Assembly (NCBI RefSeq): GCF_001418105.1 | Contig: NZ_LIQI01000006.1 | Coordinates: 62,001-126,000, forward strand | DNA from: Lacinutrix himadriensis | Lineage (GTDB): Bacteria; Bacteroidota; Bacteroidia; Flavobacteriales; Flavobacteriaceae | Direction of reading: 5' to 3' | Length of the DNA stretch: 64,000 nt | Shown here: positions 32,529-41,746 of the stretch, piece by piece | Layout of the letters: each line of letters opens with the position of its first letter | Numbering within the stretch: the stretch's first letter is position 1 | The notes under the pieces: model-generated | The model's database searches: none | The model's input: only the letters and a program-made list of their open reading frames with translations | What the model was told of the DNA's origin: nothing | Program-made: the position numbers and the translations under genes

Positions 32529-34514
32529 ATGAAAAGAAAATTACTGTTTTTCAGCATATTCTTGTACACCTTAACATCTATAATAGCACAGACATCTAAT
32601 GTTATTATCACGGTAGATTGGCCACAATGGTCTACAGAAAACAAAGTCGAATTATATAACGCAAATGGCACATTAGCTACTGGGGATGACACGCTTATAA
32701 CTCCAATTATTGATAATGGTTATGATGGATCCGGAGCTGTTGCAAATCCATATAATACTTCAGAAACATATTCTGGTCTAACTAATAATGCAAATTCCCC
32801 AGAAGGAACTGGCTATTATGTAATAGTATATGACACTTATGGAGATGGTTGGAATGGTAATGGAAGCATGTCTATTACTGTAGATGGTGTATCCGTTTTA
32901 AACTTTGATGGTAATTTTAGCACTAGTGGTGCAAATACAGAAATAACAGAAATAATAAATTTTGCTGTTGAAGATCCTGCTCCTCCTATTCCTCTAGCTC
33001 CTGGAGTTTCGGAATTTGATGGTAGCGGAAACAATTATATAGAATACATACATGGTAACTTACCAATAATAATTTCGGCTCCTCATGGCGGAACGATAAC
33101 TTCTGGATCCTTACCAAACAGAACTTGTGGTACAGATGAACCAGATGACAATACCGGAATTTTAATTAGAGCGATACAAGATGAGATCTTTGCTCAAACA
33201 GGAGGTTATGCACACGTTATAATAAATAACTTGAATAGAATTAAATTAGACCCAAATAGAGAAGTTGATGAATCGACCTGCTATGGTACGAATACAAATA
33301 ATACCGATGAAACAGATACTACAGAAGCTTTATACTATTGGAATGCATGGCACAAATTTATTGATGATGCAAGTACGTCTGTAGAAGCTAATTATGAGAA
33401 AGGACTTTATATTGATTTACATGGTCAGAGTCATACTACGCCAAGAATTGAAATTGGTTATCGCATTTCAAGAAATAATTTACTGACTAACAATTTAACA
33501 TCAGCAAATTCAAATTACAATAGCATTGTATCTGGATCTTCAATTAATAATTTGGTTAGTAATAATCTAGGCGGATTAGATCTTGAAGAATTAGTTAGAG
33601 GCCCTAATAGTTTAGGTGCTTTATTTCACAATGCACCAGGCACTTATTATGCAAGTCAGAACTACCCAAATTGCAGCAGAAATGGAACCAATGGATATAG
33701 AGCTACTCCTAGTAATTTTAATGGAGGATCTGGGGCATGTAACGACACAGCCCCTAATAATAGTGATTACTTTAGTGGTTTCTATTATAATAACGAAAGA
33801 CATGGCTCTGCAAATATCACAGTAGACGATGGTAGTAATCCTGGAGGAAGCGGTAGTAATATCACATCATCTGGAAATATTGATGGTATTATGACCGAAG
33901 TAAATAGACGCGTTAGAGATGTTGGAAGCACCCTTGAACCATTCGCTATTGATTATGCAAATGTAGTATTAAACTATATAGACATTCATTATAATGATTT
34001 TACCGTTTTTAATTTTGGAGCTGCCACATATGATATAACCGATACAGATCCATCTCCAACAATTGAAGGAGTTCCTAACGGAATATTCACTAGTACTCCA
34101 GGATTAACTATAGATGCTAGTACAGGAGAAATAGATGCATCCAATTCATTGGTTGGTACATATACCGTTACCTATTCTTTTGGACCAACATCTATCCTGT
34201 ACCCAAATGGGTATTATAGTACAACAAGAAATATTGAAATTACAGACAATACCTTAAGTATAGAAAATACGGAAAGAGAAAAACTAATCTTTGTTTACCC
34301 AAATCCGACAAAAGATTATATCTATTTTAAAGCTTCAAAAAACATATCGAATGTAATTATCTTAAATGCTATTGGACAAACAATAGAAGCAAAATCTTTT
34401 AATAAAAACACAGGAAGAATAGATCTTTCTAAATATCCAACTGGATTGTATTTTATACAATTTTTAAAGGATAACAAAGTAAAATTATTAACCAAACAAG
34501 TACTCAAAAAGTAA
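32529..34514 (+). CDS. Secreted N-formylglutamate amidohydrolase-like protein with T9SS signal
   Basis: 661 residues. Signal peptide 1-20 (LLFFSIFLYTLTSIIA). Residues ~20-150 form a beta-rich domain with the repeated YDTYGDGWNGNGSM-type motif. Residues ~165-490 resemble the N-formylglutamate amidohydrolase/zinc exopeptidase fold: ISAPHGG (182-188), DPNREVDE (241-248) and YIDLHGQSH (294-302) supply probable metal ligands. A short Ig-like stretch leads to the C-terminal T9SS type A sorting domain (VYPNPTKDYIYFKA...YPTGLYFIQF...KQVLKK). It is exported to the cell surface or medium; substrate unknown. Confidence 0.8.
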   Translation: MKRKLLFFSIFLYTLTSIIAQTSNVIITVDWPQWSTENKVELYNANGTLATGDDTLITPIIDNGYDGSGAVANPYNTSETYSGLTNNANSPEGTGYYVIVYDTYGDGWNGNGSMSITVDGVSVLNFDGNFSTSGANTEITEIINFAVEDPAPPIPLAPGVSEFDGSGNNYIEYIHGNLPIIISAPHGGTITSGSLPNRTCGTDEPDDNTGILIRAIQDEIFAQTGGYAHVIINNLNRIKLDPNREVDESTCYGTNTNNTDETDTTEALYYWNAWHKFIDDASTSVEANYEKGLYIDLHGQSHTTPRIEIGYRISRNNLLTNNLTSANSNYNSIVSGSSINNLVSNNLGGLDLEELVRGPNSLGALFHNAPGTYYASQNYPNCSRNGTNGYRATPSNFNGGSGACNDTAPNNSDYFSGFYYNNERHGSANITVDDGSNPGGSGSNITSSGNIDGIMTEVNRRVRDVGSTLEPFAIDYANVVLNYIDIHYNDFTVFNFGAATYDITDTDPSPTIEGVPNGIFTSTPGLTIDASTGEIDASNSLVGTYTVTYSFGPTSILYPNGYYSTTRNIEITDNTLSIENTEREKLIFVYPNPTKDYIYFKASKNISNVIILNAIGQTIEAKSFNKNTGRIDLSKYPTGLYFIQFLKDNKVKLLTKQVLKK

Positions 34515-34593
34515 ACTACTTTATTTAAATAAACATTTCTTTTAAAGAATAAAAATATCTCTAATTTATCATAAAAACAGATGTATTATATAG

Positions 34594-34626
34594 AAAAACC
34601 TGAATATACCAATTCAGGTTTTTTTT
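34594..34626 (+). terminator. Intrinsic terminator
   Basis: Stem AAAACCTGAAT / ATTCAGGTTTT with loop ATACCA and a run of eight T, 79 bp after the amidohydrolase-like gene. Confidence 0.88.
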
Positions 34627-34650
34627 ATCAAAAAGCATCAAAACATACCT

Positions 34651-34683
34651 TTTATCGGATTTATATGTGTTTCATAGATGTTT
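34651..34683 (+). promoter_or_regulatory. Shared T9SS-cargo upstream element B
   Basis: TATCGG, 15-bp spacer, ATAGATGTTT; ends 54 bp before the ATG of the sugar dehydrogenase-like gene. Confidence 0.68.
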
Positions 34684-34737
34684 TTTAAAATATTTTAATA
34701 TATTTGGCTCAAATTCAACCCTTTAAAAAATCTACTA

Positions 34738-36414
34738 ATGAAATTAAAACTACAATTAGTTATTGCTTTTTTATGTTTCCACTTAGGAATTGCACAAAAC
34801 CCTATTACAAATAGTGCAGATTGGACAGTAAATAATATTACTGCAGACAATGAGTTAGATTATCCAAATACCATTGTTTATGGACCAGATGGATACCTAT
34901 GGATTACAGAACGTATTGGAAAAAAAATTGTAAAAGTGAGTCCAACTGATGGAATAAACTCAAAAAGTGTCATACTAAACTTAACAAGTATAGTACATCA
35001 AAGTGAAGGACAAGACGGATTAATGGGAATAGCAATACACCCAAGCCTATACAGCGATTTAACGATGAGCAATCCAACAAGACATGTTTTTATTGCTTAC
35101 ACCTATGATAATGATCCTGGTAGTGGTTTAGAAAGAAAACTTCGTATTGCACGCTATACTTATAACCCAAGTACAGGAGACTTAGATAGTGGTAGTGCTG
35201 TAACTGTTATTGAAGATTTAGATGCTAGTAATGATCATAATTCCGGAAAATTACAGATTGGTCCTGACATGAAATTATATTACACAGCTGGTGATAATGG
35301 AGCCAACCAGTTTGGCAATAGATGCAAACCAATTAGAGCACAACTTTTACCAACACAAGCAGATATAAACAATCAAAACTATTATACATACCAAGGTAAA
35401 CTTTTAAGACTTAATTTAGATGGTAGTATTCCTTCCAACAATCCTACATTTAATGGTGTACAAAGTCATTTATATACTGTTGGTCATAGAAATCCCCAAG
35501 GAATCATTTTTGGATCTAACGGAAAGTTGTATTCTTCAGAACATGGACCAAATACAGATGATGAAATAAATATTATTGAATCTGGTAAAAATTATGGATG
35601 GCCAGAAATTGCTGGTTACTATGATGATATGGCGTATAGATACTGTAATACTTCCGCAATAGCGGGTTGTAATACTGGTACTTCTTGTAATAATGGATCA
35701 GGTGTTCCTGAATCTACTTCTGGAATGCCAGTTAATTTTCAAGAACCAATTGGTACATACAATAGCACAACTGCTATACAACCAAATGGAGACTGGTTAA
35801 CTTGGCCAACAATAGGCCCTTCTAGTATTAATATATATGAAGCTGGATTAATTCCAGATTGGGGAACATCTCTTTTAATACCTGCATTAAAAAAAGGCAC
35901 CATTTATAGAGCAAAATTAAATGCTACTGGAGACGCCTTAGTTCCCGTGAATGGCGGATCCCAATATTATGAAGAGTTTCATTCTTCCAATGATAGATAT
36001 AGAGATGTAGTTTTAGATCCAGACGGAATTACCATGTATGCTATTACAGATAATACAGGCGGTACCTCTGGTCCTTCTGGTAGTTCTCAAGTATCTATTG
36101 AGAATCCAGGTGTTATTGTAAAAATTAAATTTACAGGAGAAACCCTTAATACAGAAACGGTTAATCTTCAAAATAGTTTTTCCTTATTCCCTAACCCAAC
36201 AATAAATCATTTTAAAATAAAGTTTAACGAAACTACTTTTAATTCCGTAAACATTAAAATTATAGATCTTCAAGGAAGAATTGTAAACCAAATAAATACA
36301 ATTTCAAATAATGACGCTATTCGTACTACCGATTTATCTAATGGTTTATACTTTATTAAAATATTTGATAAGAATCACAATGAAATAGCATCAAAAAAAC
36401 TAATAAAGAAATAG
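34738..36414 (+). CDS. PQQ-dependent sugar (glucose/sorbosone) dehydrogenase-like protein with T9SS signal
   Basis: 558 residues. Signal peptide 1-19. A six-bladed beta-propeller of the soluble glucose dehydrogenase / GSDH family follows: NTIVYGPDGYLWITERIGKKIVKV, an active-site-like HNSGKLQIGPD, GHRNPQG, SEHGPNTDDEINIIESGKNYGWP (the Ca/PQQ-binding loop region) and RDVVLDPDG. The C-terminal ~85 residues are a T9SS type A sorting domain (LFPNPTINHFKIKF...SNGLYFIKIF). It probably oxidises sugars or aldoses outside the cell using PQQ, which many flavobacteria must acquire from outside. Confidence 0.85.
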   Translation: MKLKLQLVIAFLCFHLGIAQNPITNSADWTVNNITADNELDYPNTIVYGPDGYLWITERIGKKIVKVSPTDGINSKSVILNLTSIVHQSEGQDGLMGIAIHPSLYSDLTMSNPTRHVFIAYTYDNDPGSGLERKLRIARYTYNPSTGDLDSGSAVTVIEDLDASNDHNSGKLQIGPDMKLYYTAGDNGANQFGNRCKPIRAQLLPTQADINNQNYYTYQGKLLRLNLDGSIPSNNPTFNGVQSHLYTVGHRNPQGIIFGSNGKLYSSEHGPNTDDEINIIESGKNYGWPEIAGYYDDMAYRYCNTSAIAGCNTGTSCNNGSGVPESTSGMPVNFQEPIGTYNSTTAIQPNGDWLTWPTIGPSSINIYEAGLIPDWGTSLLIPALKKGTIYRAKLNATGDALVPVNGGSQYYEEFHSSNDRYRDVVLDPDGITMYAITDNTGGTSGPSGSSQVSIENPGVIVKIKFTGETLNTETVNLQNSFSLFPNPTINHFKIKFNETTFNSVNIKIIDLQGRIVNQINTISNNDAIRTTDLSNGLYFIKIFDKNHNEIASKKLIKK

Positions 36415-36498
36415 CTTAATAAAAACGAAACACATTATTACACTCATAAATTTGTTACATGTACGTTTCAAAAACTAAAACACTAACTATCAACACGT

Positions 36499-36531
36499 TT
36501 TAGCGAATACATTTGTATTTAATAGATGTTT
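36499..36531 (+). promoter_or_regulatory. Shared T9SS-cargo upstream element C
   Basis: TAGCGA, 15-bp spacer, ATAGATGTTT; ends 50 bp before the ATG of the 1655-residue adhesin-like gene. Confidence 0.62.
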
Positions 36532-36581
36532 GATTTAGATTGTTAATTAAAATTTAGTCCCAAACTAAAACTTAACCGATT

Positions 36582-39500
36582 ATGAAAAATTTCACTTTTT
36601 TATCATGGCTTTGCGCACTTATAATTTGTATGTTTTTTTCTGTAAAGACAGTTGCACAGACCACTATTTCAAATGAAAACTTTAACTACGGCTGGGGAAT
36701 CTGGAATGACGGAGGAACAGATAGCCAAAGGTTAAGTGGTGCTCCTATTAATGGATCTACAGCTATAGAACTAAGAGATAATACAAGTAGTTCTTTAATC
36801 ACCACAAACAATATTAATTTAACTTCCTATGGATCAGCAACTATATCTTTCGATTATAGAACGGCTAATTTTTGGTGGGGATTAGATTTCTGGGTACAAT
36901 ACTCTAGTGACGGAGGAAGCACGTGGACAAATATAGGAACCTATGCAAATGTTGTAGACTTCCCTCTAAATAATACAAATTATGCCGCATCCATTAATAT
37001 AGGAACTAATGGGTACACCTTTTCAACAAATTCAAAGTTTAGAATACGTTGTGATGCTGATTCAGACTGGAATAAACTTTATATAGACAATGTGAAAATT
37101 GTTGCCAATCCGCCTGCTCCAGAAATTGATGTTAAAGGAAATAATAATTTGATTCCAGACGGAGATACAACACCATTAATAGTAGACAATACAAATTTTG
37201 GTAGCGCAAATTCATATATAACCATCACTAGACCTTTTACCATTCATAATACAGGAACCGCGAACTTAAATATTTCTAGTATTTCATTATCTAATACTAC
37301 AGATTTCACAATTGTTGGTACACCATACGCTACTCCTGTTGGTATTTACGACTCCACAACATTTTCAATTAGATACAATGCTTTAACAGTTGGCGAAAAA
37401 ACCACTACGGTTACTATTAATAATAATGATGATGACGAATCTACCTACCAATTTCAAATTATTGCTAAATCGGAAGAAAAATTCTTTGATAGTGATGGTG
37501 ATGGCGTTTATGATAGTATAGATATTGATGACGACAATGATGGTATTAGAGATTCGGAAGAACAAGCAGATTGCCAGAACTCTTCTATTGCAATTACTGC
37601 CAACTACAAGTTTTTAAATGAAACTTTTGGAGCTACTAACACTAGAACGACCATAAACACGAACTATAATGCAGAAACTACCTACTGCTATGAAGACGGA
37701 TCAATAGGTGTAGATTCTGAAGATTGCCCAGATTTAAGTATTAATAGTTTAAATGATGGGGAATATACCGTCTATCATAAAGCAGCAAATGGAGATGGCA
37801 CCGATCAAACTCCTGTGAATGAGGTTGCAGATTGGGCTGACGACTATTGGTATACCGCAGAAGACCATACTCCAGGAGACACAAATGGTAGAATGGCTAT
37901 GTTTAACGCTTCTTATGCTCCTGGTATTTTCTATACTGCGTCTATTACGGGTGCTTTACCAAACACACCAGTAACCTATAGTTTTTGGGTATTGAATCTG
38001 GATAGATCCGATGCACCTGGCATAGCAACAAGATTAAGACCTAATATTTTAGTAGAGTTTAGAGATGTAAATAATAATGTATTAGCATCTATTACAACAG
38101 GAGATATAACTCCTACTACTGCCGGAAATACCGCTGGGGATTGGTACCAATTTACTGCAGATTTAACTTTTCCTGTAAGTGAATTCAATGTATATTTTAT
38201 TAATAATGAACTTGGAGGACAAGGAAATGACCTTGCGATTGATGATATAACTATTAGTCAAACACTTTGTGATACCGATAGCGATGGTGTTGCAGATATA
38301 TTTGATTTGGATTCTGATAACGATGGAATTCCAGATGTTGTAGAAGCTGGCTTAGGTAATTATAGTGGTGCAAGTGCTACTTTAACCAATAGCGGAAGCT
38401 GGTTAGATGCAAATGGTAATGGCATGCACGATTTGGTGGAAATGAATTTAACTTTAGATTCTGATAATGATGGCACACCAAACTATTTAGATTTAGATTC
38501 CGATAATGATGCTATTTTTGATGTCGATGAATCTGGAGCAGGAAATTCAGCAAATACTTCCTTTCAAAATGGAGATGGAGATATTGACGGGGATGGTGTT
38601 GGTGACGGACCAGATTCGGATACCGTAAGACCTACCGACTTAGACTCCGATAACACATTAGAATATTATACAGATGGTATTTTAGATATTTACGACTATT
38701 ACAATGGTGGTACTTTTAATACTGCATACGGAAATACAAACCAAGGTAATGGTAATTTTTACTATGTATTAGATACAGATAATGATGGTACACCAGATTA
38801 TATAGATACTACTTCCGATGGTGCTACGTATGATATATCGCATACATTATATAGTGACCTAGATGCAAATAATGATGGCGTTATTGACGATACAAATGAT
38901 GCGGAAGGTGATGGTATAGTAGATTTATTCGATACTAGTGATTCTACTTTTGGCTCTCCAAGAGATATTAACAAGAAACTACTACTCTATTTTGATGGTA
39001 GAAATGATTACGTTGAAGATGCTCAAATTTTAAGTGGTGCTACAAATGCATCCATTATGGGTTGGGTAAAAATTGATCCTACTTTTACTGGTAGAAGTAT
39101 TGTATTTGGTCAATCTAATTTAGAGATTGAAATTCAAGATACGTTTCAACCAATAATATTTGCAAGAGCAAATAGCAATACCATTAATACAGATCCAACT
39201 GTAACGCCAATTACTAAAAACCAATGGATTCATTTAGCTGCAACATACGATGGACCTAACGGAACCCTAAAACTATATATAAATGGTGAAGAAGTAAATA
39301 ACACTACTGAAGTAAGTAGCCCACTTAACACAAACACTTTTGGATTTACAATGGGTAGAGCTGCTAATTTTTATGAAACAAACACTTATTTTAAAGGAGC
39401 TTTAGATGAAGTTCGCGTCTTTCAGAAAACACTTTCAGAAAACGAATTACAAAAAATTGTATATCAAGAAATAGAAAAAAATTCAAGTAGCGTTAGAGGA

Positions 39501-41549
39501 AGAGTTATTCCTAAAGATATTACAGACTTTATTGATGAAAGCACTATTAACCCATTAACATGGAATTCTTTGTTACGCTATTATAGACTAGATCAATTCA
39601 AAGGAGATATTACAGACAATTTAACTACTTCTACTATAGATACAGGAAGCGGTGCAAAATTATATAATATTAAAGTAATCGACTACCAAACTGCTCCAAT
39701 GCCTTTTCTTACAAAACAAAGTGGTGATTTAGCAACTGCAGTAAACACACCAGAAGATGGTGTAAATGGTAACGATGCCATTACTTATGACTGGTCTATT
39801 GTAAAAATTAGACATAGTAATGTTACCACAGATGCAGAACAAAAACATTTAGGCCTATTTATTAGCGAATTAGATGCAAGTTCCAACCCTGTTAAATTAA
39901 AAGTTTCTGATGACTCTGGCATGAGTATAAACTGGTATTTAAAACTAGATGGAATAATTGATCTTGAAGGAGAATCGCAATTAGTACAAGGTCCAGAAAG
40001 CGAACTAGATGTTACCAGTAAAGGCGCTATAGAAAAAGACCAACAAGGAACTAAAGATTATTTCACGTATAATTATTGGTCTTCTCCTGTTGGCGTAAGA
40101 AGCACTTCATCTAATAATAATAGTTACACATTAGACAATAATATATTTAAAGACGGTACAAATTCAGCTGTTCCAGCTAACATTCAGTTTGTTTCTGGAC
40201 ATAATGGATCTACTGGTTCCCCTTTGCGTATTTCAAGTTATTGGATTTGGAAATTTAACAATAGAACTGGTGACGACTATGCTTCTTGGCAACATATTGG
40301 TAACACAGGAAGCCTACTTCCTGGAGAAGGGTTTACTATGAAAGGTGTTTCTAATACCAATAACAACGTTAGTTTAGAACAAAATTATGTCATTCAAGGA
40401 AAACCTAATAATGGAGATATTTCATTACCTATTCATACTGGTAATGATTATCTAGTGGGTAATCCGTATCCTTCAGCAATAGATGCCGAGAAATTTATTT
40501 TAGACAACGGACCTACTATTAATGGATCTGGCAACACAACTGGTACGCTTTACTTCTGGGAACATTGGGGAGGCGGATCTCATATCCTTGCAGATTATCA
40601 AGGTGGTTATGCTACCTACAATCTTGCTGGTGGAGCTCCTTCAGCTTCTTTAGGAACAAGCGATCCAGATGTAGCAACTGGCGGTAGTCCAACCAAAATA
40701 CCTGGAAAATACATTCCTGTAGCACAAGGTTTTTTTGTAACCGGTGAAGCTAATGGTAGTATAAAATTCAATAACAGCCAACGCGTGTTTCATAAGGAAG
40801 ATGCTACTAATTCTATATTTATTCGTACAGATCAAGAAAGCGCCTCTCCCACTGCTGCTGCAGACGATGGTGATAATAGAACAAAGATTCGTCTAGGTTT
40901 TAATTCTACAAACACCATACACAGACAATTACTTATTACAGTAGACCAAAGAGCTTCAAAGGATTATGATTGGGGATTTGATGCTAAAAATATAGACACC
41001 CAAATGGATGATATGTATTGGATGATTGGTAATGAAAAATACACCATTCAAGGTATAGATCAAATAAACGAAACCACCACAATACCTATTGGTTTACAAA
41101 CTAGAGACGCTGGTATAAATACAATTACTATAGATGCATTAGTGAACTTCCCCGAAGGCTTACAAGTATATGTATATGATAAAACCCTAGATACCTATCA
41201 CAACTTAATAAGTAATGATTTTCAAATAGACTTACCTGCAGGTGAATATCTAGAACGCTTTAAAATTACTTTCAGCAATCATCCACTAAGCATGGAGGAA
41301 AATGATATAGAAAACTTAGAAATATACTTTGCAAATAGCACAGAAACGATGGTTATCAACAACCCCAAAAACTTGCAAATAGAAAAAGCTACTCTTGTAA
41401 ATATGCTTGGACAAAAAATTTGTAGTTATGAAGACAGCACTAACAAAAACTACATAGAATATAAAACCAAAAAACTTAGTGTTGGCACCTACATTATTCA
41501 CTTAAAAACTGAAATTGGTGACATCTCTAAAAAGGTCTTGGTAAAGTAA
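36582..41549 (+). CDS. Large modular T9SS surface protein (choice-of-anchor D, TSP3, LamG)
   Basis: 1655 residues. Signal peptide to ~26. In order: a beta-sandwich (DFWVQYSSDGGSTW), a choice-of-anchor D/HYDIN-like repeat (EIDVKGNNNLIPDGDTTP...), thrombospondin type 3-like calcium repeats (DSDGDGVYDSIDIDDDNDGI; again near residue 565 and 635-790), a LamG/concanavalin-like domain (LLLYFDGRNDYVEDAQI...ALDEVRVFQKTL), a ~600-residue region shared with the protein at 44509, and a T9SS C-terminal domain ending SKKVLVK. No catalytic motif is seen. It is probably an adhesin or matrix protein. Confidence 0.85.
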   Translation: MKNFTFLSWLCALIICMFFSVKTVAQTTISNENFNYGWGIWNDGGTDSQRLSGAPINGSTAIELRDNTSSSLITTNNINLTSYGSATISFDYRTANFWWGLDFWVQYSSDGGSTWTNIGTYANVVDFPLNNTNYAASINIGTNGYTFSTNSKFRIRCDADSDWNKLYIDNVKIVANPPAPEIDVKGNNNLIPDGDTTPLIVDNTNFGSANSYITITRPFTIHNTGTANLNISSISLSNTTDFTIVGTPYATPVGIYDSTTFSIRYNALTVGEKTTTVTINNNDDDESTYQFQIIAKSEEKFFDSDGDGVYDSIDIDDDNDGIRDSEEQADCQNSSIAITANYKFLNETFGATNTRTTINTNYNAETTYCYEDGSIGVDSEDCPDLSINSLNDGEYTVYHKAANGDGTDQTPVNEVADWADDYWYTAEDHTPGDTNGRMAMFNASYAPGIFYTASITGALPNTPVTYSFWVLNLDRSDAPGIATRLRPNILVEFRDVNNNVLASITTGDITPTTAGNTAGDWYQFTADLTFPVSEFNVYFINNELGGQGNDLAIDDITISQTLCDTDSDGVADIFDLDSDNDGIPDVVEAGLGNYSGASATLTNSGSWLDANGNGMHDLVEMNLTLDSDNDGTPNYLDLDSDNDAIFDVDESGAGNSANTSFQNGDGDIDGDGVGDGPDSDTVRPTDLDSDNTLEYYTDGILDIYDYYNGGTFNTAYGNTNQGNGNFYYVLDTDNDGTPDYIDTTSDGATYDISHTLYSDLDANNDGVIDDTNDAEGDGIVDLFDTSDSTFGSPRDINKKLLLYFDGRNDYVEDAQILSGATNASIMGWVKIDPTFTGRSIVFGQSNLEIEIQDTFQPIIFARANSNTINTDPTVTPITKNQWIHLAATYDGPNGTLKLYINGEEVNNTTEVSSPLNTNTFGFTMGRAANFYETNTYFKGALDEVRVFQKTLSENELQKIVYQEIEKNSSSVRGRVIPKDITDFIDESTINPLTWNSLLRYYRLDQFKGDITDNLTTSTIDTGSGAKLYNIKVIDYQTAPMPFLTKQSGDLATAVNTPEDGVNGNDAITYDWSIVKIRHSNVTTDAEQKHLGLFISELDASSNPVKLKVSDDSGMSINWYLKLDGIIDLEGESQLVQGPESELDVTSKGAIEKDQQGTKDYFTYNYWSSPVGVRSTSSNNNSYTLDNNIFKDGTNSAVPANIQFVSGHNGSTGSPLRISSYWIWKFNNRTGDDYASWQHIGNTGSLLPGEGFTMKGVSNTNNNVSLEQNYVIQGKPNNGDISLPIHTGNDYLVGNPYPSAIDAEKFILDNGPTINGSGNTTGTLYFWEHWGGGSHILADYQGGYATYNLAGGAPSASLGTSDPDVATGGSPTKIPGKYIPVAQGFFVTGEANGSIKFNNSQRVFHKEDATNSIFIRTDQESASPTAAADDGDNRTKIRLGFNSTNTIHRQLLITVDQRASKDYDWGFDAKNIDTQMDDMYWMIGNEKYTIQGIDQINETTTIPIGLQTRDAGINTITIDALVNFPEGLQVYVYDKTLDTYHNLISNDFQIDLPAGEYLERFKITFSNHPLSMEENDIENLEIYFANSTETMVINNPKNLQIEKATLVNMLGQKICSYEDSTNKNYIEYKTKKLSVGTYIIHLKTEIGDISKKVLVK

Positions 41550-41591
41550 TTATAGATCAAAATTCCCCCATTAAGAGTAATTAAACTTTAT

Positions 41592-41624
41592 AAAACCTGA
41601 GCATCTATACTCAGGTTTTTTTTA
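41592..41624 (+). terminator. Intrinsic terminator
   Basis: Stem AAAACCTGAG / CTCAGGTTTT around CATCTATA, followed by eight T. Confidence 0.87.
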
Positions 41625-41647
41625 TTTAAATTAAAAAAATAATACCT

Positions 41648-41680
41648 TTTATCGGGTTTTTTTGCATTTTATAGATGTTT
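41648..41680 (+). promoter_or_regulatory. Shared T9SS-cargo upstream element D
   Basis: TATCGG, 15-bp spacer, ATAGATGTTT; nearest to the consensus. It ends 66 bp before the carboxypeptidase ATG. Confidence 0.7.
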
Positions 41681-41746
41681 TATTAAAAAATTATATATAT
41701 TAGCACCCAATTAATTAAACAATCAATTTATCAAACCCAAACTCTG

